A stretch of 64,000 bases of DNA from contig JAYMTJ010000047.1 in the NCBI GenBank assembly GCA_036897525.1, positions 1 through 64,000 of the forward strand. Reading direction: 5' to 3'. How positions within the stretch are numbered: the stretch's first letter is position 1; each line of letters opens with the position of its first letter. This stretch comes from Pelargonium x hortorum. Taxonomy: Eukaryota; Streptophyta; Magnoliopsida; Geraniales; Geraniaceae. Below, piece by piece: positions 25,801 to 39,751 of the stretch. The translations under genes were made by a program, and so were the position numbers. A model generated the notes under the pieces. The model was not told the DNA's origin. It made no database searches and was given only the letters and a program-made list of their open reading frames with translations.

Positions 25801-28800
25801 ATTTTACAGTTATACCAAAGAAAGCATAAGCTGAGTTGCCCGTCTAAAGAAGGGTGCTACAATTCGTGATTTATTGCGGATCTAATTCCTTTAAAATAAA
25901 TCCCAAAACTTTTTAAACAAAATAAAGTAGCGCATGTTATACTGAAACATCAACCTCTTAGGAAAGCCTTATTCAAAAAATCTTTAAGAGCTACTCACAG
26001 TCAAATAAAATGAAGGAACAAAAAGAAATAGAGGTGAAGTTTTTTGAGTAAGGGCCTCCTTCGTACAGTGCTGAATAAAACACGCGGGCTGCTTCCGTAT
26101 AATATAGTTTTTAGCGTAAAGCTTTATCGGACCCATAAAGGATATCTTTTCTTATAGATTTCTACTTCGGAAGTACAAGGGTTTTTTAGATAAGTCCCTC
26201 AACTGAGGCTAAAAGCAAGGCACCCCTGAGTTCAAGTTCAAAATTTGCAAAAAATATGTTCTATTTGAATAGACGAGTCTCGTGATGCCTTAAGTCTTTG
26301 CTTTTACAGTCATTTTCATAAGATGAGAACCCTTATACTTTATAAAGAAAATAAGGGAGGCCCTAAAGTTCTGATCTTGCTGATGTGGGAATTTTCAGAT
26401 CTATATTATATTGATAGAGACTAGATCAGTTAGGGCAAGTGGTTATGAGTGGTTTTGGTTTACACCTACTGACAGTACCGACATTCAAAGGGCTTTCAAT
26501 TAACTTGCTTGACCACCTTAAGAAGAAAGGGTTTAGCTGCGGAAAAGTAAGGAATTATGAGTTTGGCCACTGTAATTGGGTACATTAAAAGGACTTGCTT
26601 TACAAAGAAGAGAATCCATTTCTTTAGATGGAGTGGGTTGAGGTCTAGCTTCTAAGAAAATAGGGTATAGGTTATAAGAATTCCTTCTAATATCTACAGG
26701 GTTTCTACTCTCATTACCGATAAGCACAAATAATACAAGAGAAATTCTCCTTAACAGGGGCACTATAACTCTAATATATAATACATATTAGAATAAGAGC
26801 AAGAAATATACACTAGTAGCATTATAGGAGGACCTTCCAGCAAGGCTCTTCGCTCTTTTGGGTGTAGCTAAGTCTAGTTCAGTTCATAGTTCTACTCTTA
26901 TCTTTGTAACAGTTTGCTAGAGGAGGATCTTAGTTTGGGAGTTAGAGAGTGCATTCTATTTGTTTGGTTTAAGGTGAGGGATTACCGGTTAGGAGGAATT
27001 ACAGAGTTAGATTTCTTTTGTACCTAGGATTAAGAATTCAAGGGGTTATGAGTACAGTTCAGAGCAGAAGAAGAGGGATTACAGGTTTAGGAAGATGGCT
27101 AGAGCAGGTAGATTATGGTATCGCGCCGGTTAGCAAGAAGAGGCTGTTATAGTTTCGGAGGATAAGGGTTGGGTTCCTGCTGATAGTTAAGCGAAGATTT
27201 TCGGGAATATAATGAAAGAGTTTTAGTTCAAGTCGTAATACTTTTTTTTTGTATTTTTAGAGCCTATATTTCTTGATGTTGGTGTTGCTTTAGTGTGTAG
27301 TTTAACTACCATTAGACTACTAAATTACATTTCCTTCCCTTCACTACGTTGCAGTAGATGGATTCATGTATGTACTTACAAGGTTATATCCTCCATAGCG
27401 ATAAGCTACAAAGAGCAAGAGAGGCATTTTCCCTTAAGTAATAGGCTGCTAAAGTATATATAATAAGAATAACAGCATTCTATCTAATTAAGAAGAGTAA
27501 TACTAACTAATACAATAAGTCCAAGCAACAAGAACGAAAAAAAGGCATAAACCACTAAAATAATACTTACATTAGACAAAACTTCAGAGTCTCAACTTCC
27601 CGTAGCTGGAAAGGCTCCCTTCCTTTGGATGTATGGACTCTTTCGTTCGTTAGTATGCGCTTACCCTATTAAATAATCAATCCTTTAGCATCAACATCGA
27701 CTTGAACTTACTGGCTTATCCATTAGATCTGTTCACCTTTCGCTAACAAAGCAACAATTAATTCAGTCAGAGAGTTCCCAGGAATCCAAGAATACACTAG
27801 CTTTGAACTTCCCTCAATCAGAAGTCAGCTTTACCTAAATAGCTACACCAGCTATGTCAGCCTGGTTTCGAACTTTTATGCATCTTCTCTAGCCTTTACG
27901 GATATATCGGATGACTCATCAGGACCTACTTACCAAGCATGAATACAAAGTGCTACAAGCAAGCTTGCCTAAACTATCTATTCTATAAAATGGTATCTGC
28001 ACTCCTTTACTTTACAGTCTATTTAGGAATCAAAGCTTTCTCTAGCATAGCTTCAAGATAAACTAACTTGCTTACAAAGAACTAAGAGCTTGGGACTGCT
28101 AAACTAAAAAAGTGGACTGTCCTCTCAATCAAAGAGAATCTGTTACTCCTTAAGTCAAACTAACAAGACTAAAGTCTATAAGTAAGAAATTCTAAGAGCT
28201 TAACAAGAATATTATCCTCGATTATCCATTAGCTCCACAGGCTTTCCCTCAATACTGAAGTCTTCTTCTCTCCTTTGCCATCTATATCGGCCGTATGTAT
28301 ACAAAGAAAAAACTAAGACTCCTAAACCTGCTATACAGACTGGCTTTAGCTACAACTAAATAGCTTTGCTTTACCTCTGGAAATAGAATCTGGTTTCCTA
28401 TATCCATCCACTAAGAGAGAAGAGTCTATCTAATAAATCTTAGGTATACTCTCACAAAGACTAGATAATCAGGTTTCTACCCTCAATGTCTGCGCTACTT
28501 AGCAGCCAAGAACACAAAGCTACAATTCCTATAGAAAGTTAGAATACCTTACTTAATTATCCAGGAACTTCCTTTAAAGAATTCTGAATCTCTCTTATCC
28601 AGCTGCTGCACGCAAAGACGGAAACCCAAGGAATTTCCTTATTAGAATCTTTAACTCCTAAAGACCTCAATTCTGTACTCTAAGGAAAGAAAAGCTACAC
28701 CTGCTATGCTAACAAAGACAAGACTATTAGCTCCTTCCTTAATCCCCCAATTCCTTCCAACCAAATACCCTAGAGATATAGACAATGGTAGTTCAGATTC

Positions 28801-31651
28801 AAAGTGTCTATTATCTAAGCGATTCTTAAAGCTGGAACTTCCTTGATTCAGAGTCCGGTTTAGAGTAAACTATAACACTTAAAAAATCTAATAACAATTC
28901 TAATTCAATTAGAGATTCCCTTTTTTTAATGTCTAAATAAAGGTAATGAGGATATAGACACTCTAAAGCTACACTGGAAAGGACTTCCCTTGCAAAGAAA
29001 GAAACCAATTAGCTACAAGAGCAGACTTATGTGTTTTACCTGAGGTAGGTCCTTACCCTAATAGAGTTTCCTAAACTATCAAGAACAAGTCAACTTTTAC
29101 TACACGGAAAGCCACAAATGCAAAGAAACGGAATACATTTTGGAATTACACAGAATACAGATTAAGACAATTATCGGAAGCTCTCAAGGAAACTAAGGAC
29201 AGCTCTTCTTCCTTGCTTACAAGAACACAAGATAAATCAATCTAGCCTTTCAATGTCAACCAGTTTTCAATTAGGAATCAAGAATACATACAAATAGCAG
29301 CCAAAGACAAGAAAAAATACCAATTAGCACCCTCTGAGCTAAGCTCATGTATCATAAACTCCAGTAAAACTCTCATTTTAGGAATCTCAAGAAGGAGAAA
29401 TTGAATTAGCTCAAGAGCAACCCTCCTCTAAATTTAGCCTTTATCCCATTAGATCGGAATCTTCTATCCGCTTAGGAATAAAGGTTTCTAGCTTCAGAGA
29501 CAAGCACCTTTCCTTAAAAAGAAATAGAATCTACTCCTTTAGACCTAATAATGCAATACATTTACTCCTTGTTAAACTACAGGAACCTCTTTTAGTCTTT
29601 ATTAGCATCAATACCTTTATAGATCGGAAACAGCCCAGCTTACAAAGAAAGAATCTGGTTTAAACACCTTTGCCTGCTATAAGGGATGCGCCTTGTTTCC
29701 ACAACTCTTTAACTCGAGGCTTTACAAATATCTATCTATACAAACAACTCTGTTTTACTCAAAAAATTATAGTAGCTAATGTTCTCTTTCTTTTCCATTA
29801 TCAAAGTTCGGTTAAGTTCCTCTTCAAAGAATTTTATTTAAGCCAGGTCGGTCAATCAAGTATCTAATAAAGGTAAAGGTTTATTCTTTCTTCAAGAATG
29901 TATCAGAAGTCAGGGTTTTGGTTTTATAGTAATAAGGTAAGCTATCAAAACAAAACAAAAAGGACTAAAAGAACTTCTTTTTTGAAAGAAAGCCTAAATT
30001 TTTTAGGAGAGATCGAATTTGTATAATAATAATAGAAGCCCTATATTTAAGAAAAGTGGGTCCTCTATTGTATTGATAATGATGGAATCTTTCCTTTAGT
30101 ATTTATTAGATAACACTGGGCGCTCCTCCTATCTCGATATATAAGTGAGTTCTATTAAAGTTTTAGTGGTTAACTTCAGGAATATACTAAAAGAGAGTCC
30201 TTATGCTTTGAGATATGGGTATATATATAAAAGCACACCTTATTATTTTATTATTAAATGGATTACCATTAGAGCTATCTTTTAATTACATTTTTTTTTT
30301 CTAAAGTAAAGCCGGTTTATTATATTCTCATTCATTACTTTGCGAACTTCTATGAGAGACTTTTCCTTTTGTTATCGAGTATAGAGTAATTGGGTCCGCT
30401 TTGGATGGGCCCTTATAAGTTAAGTTTGGGTTTTGACTCTTTTCTTTAGCAGTAGCTGGAAACTGTAGAGAAGAGAAGCGCCTTCCCCTATTAAAATTGA
30501 CTGAATAGCCAGGAAGTGTGCCCTTACTAATCAGTGTTAGTTCCTAGCTGTAATATAATAAAACCAAAGAGCTTGTGTCCAGAATAAGGTAATTTATATC
30601 CCTCCAAAAAGAAAGTAACCCGGTAAACTACTTACCGGATTGAGCCACAGAAATCCCTTGAAGAAACTGTGACATACAAAAACTACTAGTTATCCCTGAA
30701 TTATAAAGGGCCTAGAGCTATAGGGTATAGGTTTATACTAGGAGCTCCTCAAAATATCAAGTGGGACCGGGGTCACTATACCGCTATATTAATATTAAAA
30801 GGAAACTCTATAAATACGAAAGTCAAGGGACTTAGAATCATACTTAAGCATCGCAGGCATGTGCTTAATTCATTCTGCAGCATGGGAAGTCTCACAAAGG
30901 TAACAACAGAGCTATTAAATTAAGAAGATAAATAGCTAGCAAAAAAAGAGAACTAGATTCTGGTTTACCTTGCTTTATTACTTTATTAAAATTAAAGAAC
31001 TTCTTTATGTAAATTCTCAAACTAAAGGTAGTAAGTAATGTAATCATTACCATAAAATTTAAGTGGACCTTTTCTACTTGTATACTTTTAGTAAGTCATA
31101 CGACCCGGATCTCAAAATTCTCATAAAGAGATGAAAATCACTTAGATAAACTTGACTCTTAAAACTCAGTTTAAGGAACTTTAGAAAAGGTAGTAGGTAA
31201 ACCTCAATTCGGGATTTGTATGCAACTGGGTCTGCTTGCCCTGAAATTAATAAAAACTTAAGCACTTAAAAAAACCTATTACAAGAATCTACCAACAAGG
31301 CGGGTAATTCTAGAATATGAGTTCCATTTTATGCACTTCAAGATATTGGTGGACCCCTTAAGGTCGATAAAAAGAAAACTCCTTTACCCAATAGCGCGGT
31401 TTTCCCAGAATCCTATACAAAATATCCCTGTTAAAGCAAGCTTTCACACAAAAAATACAAGAGAACTTAATCCCTTAGAAAAAAAACAAAAGTAACTCTT
31501 TCTTAAAGCAATCGAAGTTAGGAAACTTCTTGGATATACTTATCATGCAACGCCGGTAAAAGAATTTCTACTTGAAATACAGAATACAGTAATGTGCAGT
31601 CCCCTTTTCTAACATTTGAATTTGTCCTCTAATTTACAACCTCATCAAGGA
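16810..31651. other. Gene-free stretch
   Basis: I recognise no gene over almost 15 kb. Texture varies: 17.0-18.0 and 19.9-20.8 kb look less AT-rich, and 18.2-18.5 kb is purine-rich, but none of these carries a recognisable protein or RNA. Open frames reach 83 codons at most and lack motifs. The one repeat of note is the 23-bp hairpin-forming copy at 19823-19845. Confidence 0.6.
19823..19845. repeat. 23-bp dispersed repeat, copy 1
   Basis: This copy is identical over 23 bp to 52836-52858. It begins AGGTAC and ends GTACCAA, so GGTAC and GTACC can pair as a 5-bp stem around a 10-nt loop. Words such as CTAGAAATCCAA and TTAGAACCAA also occur near both copies but in a different order, suggesting a shuffled larger duplication. 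Confidence 0.8.
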
Positions 31652-31954
31652 ATGGATCCTATACAGTATCTTACTTTTGCTATTCTTATCTTTCTAATAG
31701 GTATCTGGGGAATCCTACTTAACAGAAGGAACATTCTCATCATGCTGATGTCTATCGAACTCATGCTATTAGCTGTCAATTTCAACTTCTTAGTCTTTTC
31801 TGTTTCCTTAGACGATATGATGGGGCAGATCTTCGCCCTAATGGTTTTAACAGTAGCAGCAGCCGAATCGGCTATTGGATTAGCTATCTTCGTGATTACC
31901 TTTCGTGTCAGAGGAACAATTGCAGTAGAATTTATTAATAGTATCCAGGGTTAA
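31652..31954 (+). CDS. nad4L: NADH dehydrogenase subunit 4L
   Basis: This is the NuoK-type membrane subunit of respiratory complex I, part of the proton-pumping arm. The product is exactly 100 residues, the usual plant length, with three hydrophobic helices. Recognisable words are [57 protein letters not shown] and the terminal FINSIQG. Glu36 and Glu72, equivalents of the buried NuoK glutamates, are both present. The ATG at 31652 aligns with the usual plant start; an upstream TTG would add 12 unsupported residues. Most angiosperms encode this start as ACG and edit it to AUG, so an encoded ATG suggests loss of an editing site. Silent positions differ widely from typical angiosperm nad4L. It is often followed by atp4 in plants; no atp4 follows here, and no neighbour gene is visible. 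Confidence 0.96.
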   Translation: MDPIQYLTFAILIFLIGIWGILLNRRNILIMLMSIELMLLAVNFNFLVFSVSLDDMMGQIFALMVLTVAAAESAIGLAIFVITFRVRGTIAVEFINSIQG

Positions 31955-34939
31955 TTTAATTAAAAGAATTCGTTTAGCAGGGTCAGGACTTTTGCTCTGG
32001 GATTTTGAGAGTAATAAAAAACACTCTACTTAGGGATCCTTTAATATCCTTCTTTCTTTACATTATTAGAAGGCAAAGTATAAACCTAGAACAAGACCCT
32101 CATAAAAAAAAGCCAGACACCCAATAAGTTTAGGTCAGTCTGTTAAACTAAGTTCAATATTTCGAATTGAGTTTAAGGTCAGTCTGTATTATTGACAAGA
32201 CTCTTTTTTATTTTACAAAAAACCATTTAAACAAACAAAACAATAGTGCTCCTCTTAAGGGGTTTCGCGCCTCTTTCTAGAGCTGCCGCTTGTTGTTTTT
32301 TCAGTGTAGGAACTTGTTTTACTTACTGAGAATTTCTTCGCTTTAGTTAGAGAGCAGGGAGTCTCTTGGGTAGTAAACAAAAGTGTCGCTCTATCCTATC
32401 TGACATCTATTAAGCTATAAAGAACTCTTTAAATTCAATTTAGCAGGCATGCATTTAAAACCTTATGATTCTATTCTTGTTCCTCTTAATTATATCTTTT
32501 ACACCACAAGAACTCAGTCTTTGGTATCTAGAAAATCCCAATATGTATTTTCAGAAAAGAGTATTTCCGTATTAATTAAGGTAAGGGTCCAAAAAATGAG
32601 AGGTCTCTAATCGAGAAATATTCGGAGAAATTTGAACTTCCCTTTTTAAGGCCTAAAATCCGGATAGAAAGATGTACTTATGCTTAGTTAGTTAATATCA
32701 TAAAACCCGCTTAAGTTTTAGCAGAGCTCCTAGTCTCCTAGTAATTACCAAGAATAGAATTTAGGGGAAGTCCGTTCCCTTAATTAACCCTAAATCTATA
32801 AGAGCACGACTTGAGAGAGGGATACTAAATAAACACCTTACCGACTCAACCATAAAGTCCTAATGCTCGTGCTAACCCCAAAGGCAACTCTTGAATATTT
32901 TACTAATAGTCTAAGGTTTCGTTACTTTTGTCATATACATATAGAGTTTATATCAAAGTTTATCCCTAAATTAAATAAGCAAAAAAAGTATCCGAGAGGA
33001 GTAATTCCCTATCGTTTTTAACAGCTTTAGTCACGGAATTTTAATAGCGGACATACCAGAACCTTAAGTACTCTTCGGATTAGGATCACTTTCCTGAAAA
33101 GAAGAAGCTTGCGTACATTTCCTGGCTAGCAGAAATTTATATATATTTTGCATTTTGAATAGAACAAAGGATTTAGAAAAGAGGGAGGGCTTTTCCTCTT
33201 ATTATATATAGGTACGGGGAGTTCCCTGTAGTGAAGTCTTAAATTAAAAAAGTAGACATATTTATAATACATTGGTGTGAATGACATCAAGAATGCTAAT
33301 GCTAGCCTTTCTTTTGACACACCCCTAACCCTTTACTTTAGATCTAAGGGAATCCCTTATTAAGCTGAGGACTTTCAAGACAGGGTATTTAAGTTTAATA
33401 AGGAAGACTAAGAGTAGTTAATACAAGTAAGTTGTATTTTTAAGGCTGTCAATTTATTCCCGAGTTACTTATTCTCTTTTCCTAACCAAATGCAAATTAA
33501 AAAAGGAGACTTTACAATACAATAGTGTCTACAAAATCTTTAGTAAAACTCAAGCATAGCACCTAACCGAAGTAAGCGGAAAGTACAAACAAACAGTAAA
33601 TACCATGCATTATCCTCAGGAAAAGTAACGTAAACTTCCCAAGCTCTTACTTAATAGCGTTGCGGGGCATACTCTGTATGGGAGCGCGAGGTTATACACG
33701 TCGGTAAGAAGGCAGTACGCTATACAATAAAATCTAAGTTTTCAGATCATAAGAGAGGGATTTAGTAAGTTATTAGCAGGTTCCTTATCAAAAAAAATCC
33801 CAGAAAGAGTGTGCTTACATCTACCGTTTACCTGGTATAATGAGATTTGAACCATCTACATCCAAAAGGGGTAACCCGCGTTTTTAAACTAGCTTCAACA
33901 TCTTGCTTTTAGCTTCCAATTAGTGCCTTCTAACTCTGTAAAGTGAAGAATATCTAACAAAAAAAAGGTAGCTACTCTCTCTATAGAAATGAAAAAAAGT
34001 ATAGAGTCAAATTATCTTTAATTGGGAGCTCCTAAGTAAGTTAAGTGCGGATTACTTAAAGTAAAGAGGTATCCTTTAATTAGGCTTTGTTTTATACATA
34101 CTTTAGCTATATCCGAGTTTTTTTTTTCTTAAGATAAGAGGTGCAGAGCTCTATTTAGTTTCAAAATACCTTACCTAGTAACGGATCATTCATAACACTG
34201 ATGAGAAAGGATCCTCCTTCTCTGTTCAGTCTTATTATAATAGTAAGAAGTATTGGCCAAAAAAGTCATTAGAAACTCTTGTACTTTCTTGTGTTGTAAA
34301 GAGATTTAGTATGTTTATATGAAGTAACCCATTGCTCTTTTATCATCCCCTTAGGAGGGAAATACCTGTCTGTTCTGAGGAATTGACTTAACTTACAAAG
34401 AGTCAAAGTATCCCTGTCCCATATATTTTGAATACCAAAACTAAATCTACAAGGGGTGTTCCTTAAATATCTTAACTATACTCTCACTTCTTGTGTATAT
34501 ACTATCTAGAAACTAGAAAGATAAGGTTAAGCAGGTAATGAAAAGGGGTCCCATAGTCAAGTTTTTAGTGCTTTTACTATAATCATGCTTTTTAAACAGG
34601 ATCTACTTTTTTAGTATCGTAGTTTAGGAAAGGAGTTGGCCTGTTCGTTTCTGGGTTTCAGTGCGGATTACTGTTAACCAACAGTAATGGGTTTTTCCGG
34701 TAAAGGTAAAGAATATAGAGTTCAAGCCTGCTTTTTAGTTGTTGGTCTTATCTTATAGTCTGTACTAATACTATATATAGCGTTAACCTTCTTCACTTCG
34801 TTTAGTTTTGTACTAACCTATAGTTCAATGCTTTATCTCTGCAAACTTTTATTTGTTCTAACCAAAAAGTCTAAGAAGGAACTTACATTAAGAACACAGC
34901 CCTCTGAAATTACCCGCTTGTTTCTTAGCTGTCGAAGTC

Positions 34940-35033
34940 AACTAGGCCAAGGAATCCGGTGTAGCTATTGTCTTTCTTTGTTAGCAGGCGCAAGGAAGGT
35001 TAACTAGGCCCAAGTGAAAGCAGTAGCTATTGT
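34940..35033. repeat. Imperfect direct repeat, 62-bp period
   Basis: Segments 34940-34971 and 35002-35033 both begin AACTAGGCC and end GTAGCTATTGT at the same 32-bp spacing, with diverged bases in the middle. This looks like an old local duplication. Confidence 0.6.
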
Positions 35034-38000
35034 GTAGTGCAGCTTCTCTCAGGAGAGAGAATCCGATCTATCTGTAAAGGGATAAGTTCCTAAACTCTTA
35101 GAAATTCTATGGTAAGCGAGGGGAGTAGAGCAGACAGATTCTGATTGGTATTCTAGCATTCTTAGCAGCCGGTTATTAGACATATGATATCTTGGTAATG
35201 GACATAAGAATAGAGGACTGAGATTCTCTCTTAATCATGGCGGGACTGGAGCTATGCTAAACTCTTAGCTGTGAGGTGAAGGGCTTTCCAAGGTAAGGAA
35301 GTTCTTATCAGTTCCGCTAGACCATATTCACAGTATTCTGTAGCTAATGTATTCTTAACTTATGACAGCAGGTTTTGTTAAAGCTTTTCCCTCTACTTTG
35401 TAATTCCTGAACCGGTAATGTACTTCGGACCAACCAACTAACCAGTCCTTTATTTAAGCCGATGAGCTGGCAAAGGAGTTCAAAAGAATGGTAGCTCTTG
35501 GCAAATCTTCCGCTTTTGTTTGTGAGAGTGGATTCCTAATTATTTCTTTTGGATAGAAAGGGACTCTCTAATATATCCTAGGAACTTACTCTCTGAATTG
35601 TTTATTGTTAAGGCCAAGCAGTTGCTTCTACTTCTAAGAAACGAGTTCCTGTTTTTAGTGTACTATTTAATAAGGAACATTCCGATAAAAGCTAATATCC
35701 TTGTAAGCAGTCCAAGCTCTTAGTCTTCCTGGAGGAAAGCAGTCGTGCCTCTAATTGTAGCTCTTCATGGATTTAGGAGAACATCTTTCTTTTCCTTTTT
35801 GAGTTTAGAGTATAGGAGTTGGGTTCCTATTATCTTTCTATTTCAGGTTACCATTTTCTGAGTGTATAGAATATTTAAAGAGCTTCATTTTCTATTCATT
35901 TAGTAATTGAAAGTTTGTCCTTAATTATTTATTGTGCAGGTTATAGTGAAAGAATCTATCTACACAGGCAGACATTGCTGGTAAAGGAATAGAAGCTAAT
36001 GCTAATAAAGACTAAAAGGAGGTACCTGTATTTGTTTGTAGTTTAACAGAGTCAATTCTTTCTACAGGAGTTTAAGTTTAGGGAATTCATCAATTTCTAA
36101 GAATTACCTATCTAAACAAGTAAGAGCACGAATTGAAAGACAACTCTAAATCCACTCTTTAAAGAAATTAGAGCTTTCCCTCTTAGAGTCATTATACATA
36201 CTATTATAGAATAAAGTCTTTCTTTCCCTGAAGAACAAAGCCTTCAACAACTGTCAAAGCTGAATACAAAACCCATTCCTATGAATCTGGTTCAAGGTAA
36301 TTCTCTACTTTATTTGCTCTATCTATTCCATCTCACTTAAAACACCTACAAAGAATGCAATTTAGAGAGAGTTATATCGAGTTCCTAAACTGTAAGGGTA
36401 TATACTATCTCTCAAAGGAATAGAATCTTTGCAATACAAAACCTGGAATACAAGATCAAAATCTAATACTCCTGTTAAACCCATCCCTAATTATTAGGAC
36501 TATACAAGCTAAAAAAGCTTCCTATAATTAAGGCTACAAGACAAGATCTTTTTTAAGGGAATCAGAAATAGGAATATCCGGTCTAATAAAAGTCTCTCTT
36601 AATTTCTCCTAGCAATCTATATCTAGACTTCAAAAGGACTTCCTTAAAGCAGGACTTTTTTACAGATAGAAAGGATTCCAAGTCACGGATATGCTAGATA
36701 TAAGAGAGCTTTCTTGTCATCTTACTTATGAGAGTAGCATTTACTATTCATTTACTTATAATAAGATAATAAGAAAATGGAACGGATTATAGACACTGGG
36801 AATTTGATTCGAACCGATGACAGACTTCAAAATTGCAACTGTTTTAACTGTTTAGAAAGGTAAGCTAAGAAATTTCAGGAGGATGGGATTTCATTAATCA
36901 GGAGATAGGTCTTGAGGCTGTTACACAACAAACAGATAGAGGGATTTCCTACAAATAAATGGAATTGGCTAGTTTCTTATTTTTATCAGGATCTTACTTA
37001 CGTTACTTCGGAAAAACTTCAATATCTCTAACTAAGTGATCTACTTGATCGGGATTTCTAAATTCTTTACTATATCAGGAACTTTGACTTTTTTATATAA
37101 CTTATTTAACTTATTCCTACTCTATTTTTCTGGGATTGAACTTAACCGGAACCTTACTTCTACCTTTAAACTAGTAAGAAACCCAAATCCCTTACCTTAA
37201 GCCTAATTTCCACTTCTATTTTTACATTTCATTTATCAGTTTAGTGTTATTATGTGAAGCTCTAACAAATAGGTCCTTTTTTTCTCCTAAGGAACCCTTA
37301 TTTACTACTATTTACTATAAATAGATTACTGAAAACTGGGATTCCTTTTGCGCGCCTCCGTAATATTTAGACCACGAAACACACTAAGTTTTAGAAATAA
37401 CAAGAAAATTGAGAGAAAAGCAAGACCAAAGGGGTCAACTTATGAAAGAGTTTTGACTCAATATTAGTAGAATACAGTAGGGACGGATCAATTAAGTCCT
37501 GTGATAGAAAGCAAGCTCAATTTCTCTTGGAAGTTTCAGAAAGAAGGGTTTTTGATTTCCTAGGTCACAGTCACGAAGTCCTTGGTTGAAGGAAAAGAGC
37601 TCTAGCAATTTGTCTAGAAATCGCTATCCTAGGGTTCTTTTATATAATACTCAGCAATAGTTATTCTTTGTCTTACTTCAAATTCTTTCGTAAAATTACA
37701 TTAGATATTGATACCCCAGATTTCTCTTTTTAATCTTTTGCATGCTATACTTATTATAGAATCAATTTGTATCCCTAGTTATGAAACCTAGTAAAAGTAT
37801 TTACATATCAACTATCTCTAAGATTCTAGACAAGCATTCCGCTTTAAGCCGCTCAGCCATCCCTCCGGTGTCTCATATAATATAATAGACAAGATCCTAG
37901 TCATCGATTTCTTCCTTTATTTAAGTGATTAACCAAACAGAGGTTAGACTTCTAAAGCTCTTTCCTCTAAAAAAACGATAAGCTACAAAAGGCATAAGAT

Positions 38001-39727
38001 TCCTTAGAGTACTATCTATACTTTCTAAAGAACTATAATTAATACACAGAGAATACTTAGAACTCCTAAGCTATATATAATTACTAATACTATAGAATAT
38101 AAGAATACCTCTTTACAAACAATATACAGGTAACTGGAGGAACCCTAATAGCAAGCTCCATAAGAAAGGTATAGGTAGTATGCTATGGATCTGAGGGCAA
38201 GTAAGGCTCCTAAGTTTCGGGGGGATAGGAGCGCTAACTTGGGTCTTTTATCAGCATATGACTCTACAGTTGATAACCAGTTAACTGATAAACCAAGATT
38301 TCCTTTTTATCCGGGTTTATGTAGGGATCCGTTACAGAAGGCTTATCTTACGTACTATGTACTATAAGGAAAGGAATACCCAATGGAATATCCAGCCCTC
38401 AACAAGAATCCTGGGGGGTTCAAGTCGTATCACTTACAGGTTAAACTCTATTTAGTGCTTCCGGGCTTCGTTCTGAAAATAGACTTTGATATTTTACAAA
38501 ACCTTAGTTCTTTGCCCCAGTTCTGGTTTTTGAGGAAATCCCACAGTTTTTTTTAGAAGAAAAAGGGTTCATTTTGTTTTATTAGAGCTTTTCTCAGTAA
38601 GAGTTAGACCCATATTAGATTACATTTAAGAGCCTCGTACTTTTCGAAGTTAGCCAGTTAGATTAAGATTTAATTGCCTTATTTTTCTTTTACCAGAGAA
38701 AGTGAGGAAAACTTGTACACTTTAAAGGAGCTGTAGCATATGGTGAATTAGATTTCCTTTGTTCTTATACAGGAGACCTAACCCAAGTAACTCCTTTCAA
38801 GCTCTCGAGAAAGCGGATTCTGTACCGATATCCAAGATTTGAATACAATTCTATTGGATGCGGGAAAAGATTTATACACTTACAGCTCATGTTTTTTTAT
38901 ACTTTTAAGGAATGCCAATGCTCTCAATGAAGCAAGTTAAAGCTAACGGGCCCATTACATACCAGATAAGGCGCCTCCCCGTCTTCTACCAAGAAGTTAC
39001 TACTTTTGGCAAAGGAATCCACCCCATTCTTTCTCGAGGTTGAACCGCCCAAGAGCCCTCCCTATGAGAATTCCTATAACTTTTATTGATATGGGACAGG
39101 GTATAAGGAGTCAAATATGCATCTTAGTAGCTTATACATTCAAATGTAAGAGGTCTCTTGTAATAAAACCTGATTCTTTAGTTTTTGTTACTATCTTGTT
39201 CTGACATATATTTAATGGATATACTTAAACTCGTGTAAGAAGTCTTATATCCCAAATTTCCTTAAAAATAACTAAGTAAGCTAGGCCAGATTATGATAGG
39301 TCTAAGAAATCAAACTTCTAATTCTTTCTATAAAATTTTTAATAATCATTGTAAGCAGAGTCGCATAATAAGGATTAAACTTACTTAAATGCCAACAGCT
39401 TAAGGTAGTAAAAGTCAATCTATTTTATAAAATGTCAATAGTTTTTTCCAGGAATCCGTGTTCGAAGTTTTATCTGTAAGCTAAGCACCGGTAGGGTAAA
39501 CTCCGAGAATCTAGCGGTTCCTTTATATAAGGGAAGAACGGGATCGCTAGGGGTGCATCTCATGCTTTTACTAAGTTTTCTTTTTTTTATGGGCCCTGTA
39601 TTCAGATAAGATGTTATTTTTGGATTACCAGGTATATAAGGGTAGAGTATACCATGACTAGAATACTACAAATTCTTATTCGTTTTTATTAGATTTCCCG
39701 ATTCATCAGTTGGCCTTAGACTCTGAT

Positions 39728-39751
39728 ATTAAATAAAGTATTAAATAAAGT
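39728..39751. repeat. 12-bp tandem duplication
   Basis: The unit ATTAAATAAAGT occurs twice, head to tail and without mismatch. It is a probable slippage event. Confidence 0.8.

Noticed and set aside
31616-31651. Upstream TTG extension of nad4L by 12 codons
   Set aside because: The ATG at 31652 gives the standard 100-residue protein. The added residues have no counterpart in the family.
33838-33890. Minus-strand GATGGTTCAAATC with a TATACCA-like end
   Set aside because: It looks like a tRNA T-arm at first sight, but the stem does not pair and no other arm is present.
36790-36860. Minus-strand B-box (GGTTCGAATC) with GCAATTTTGAAG upstream
   Set aside because: The T-stem pairs at only three of five positions and no acceptor or D-arm is visible. 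It is too weak to call a tRNA relic.
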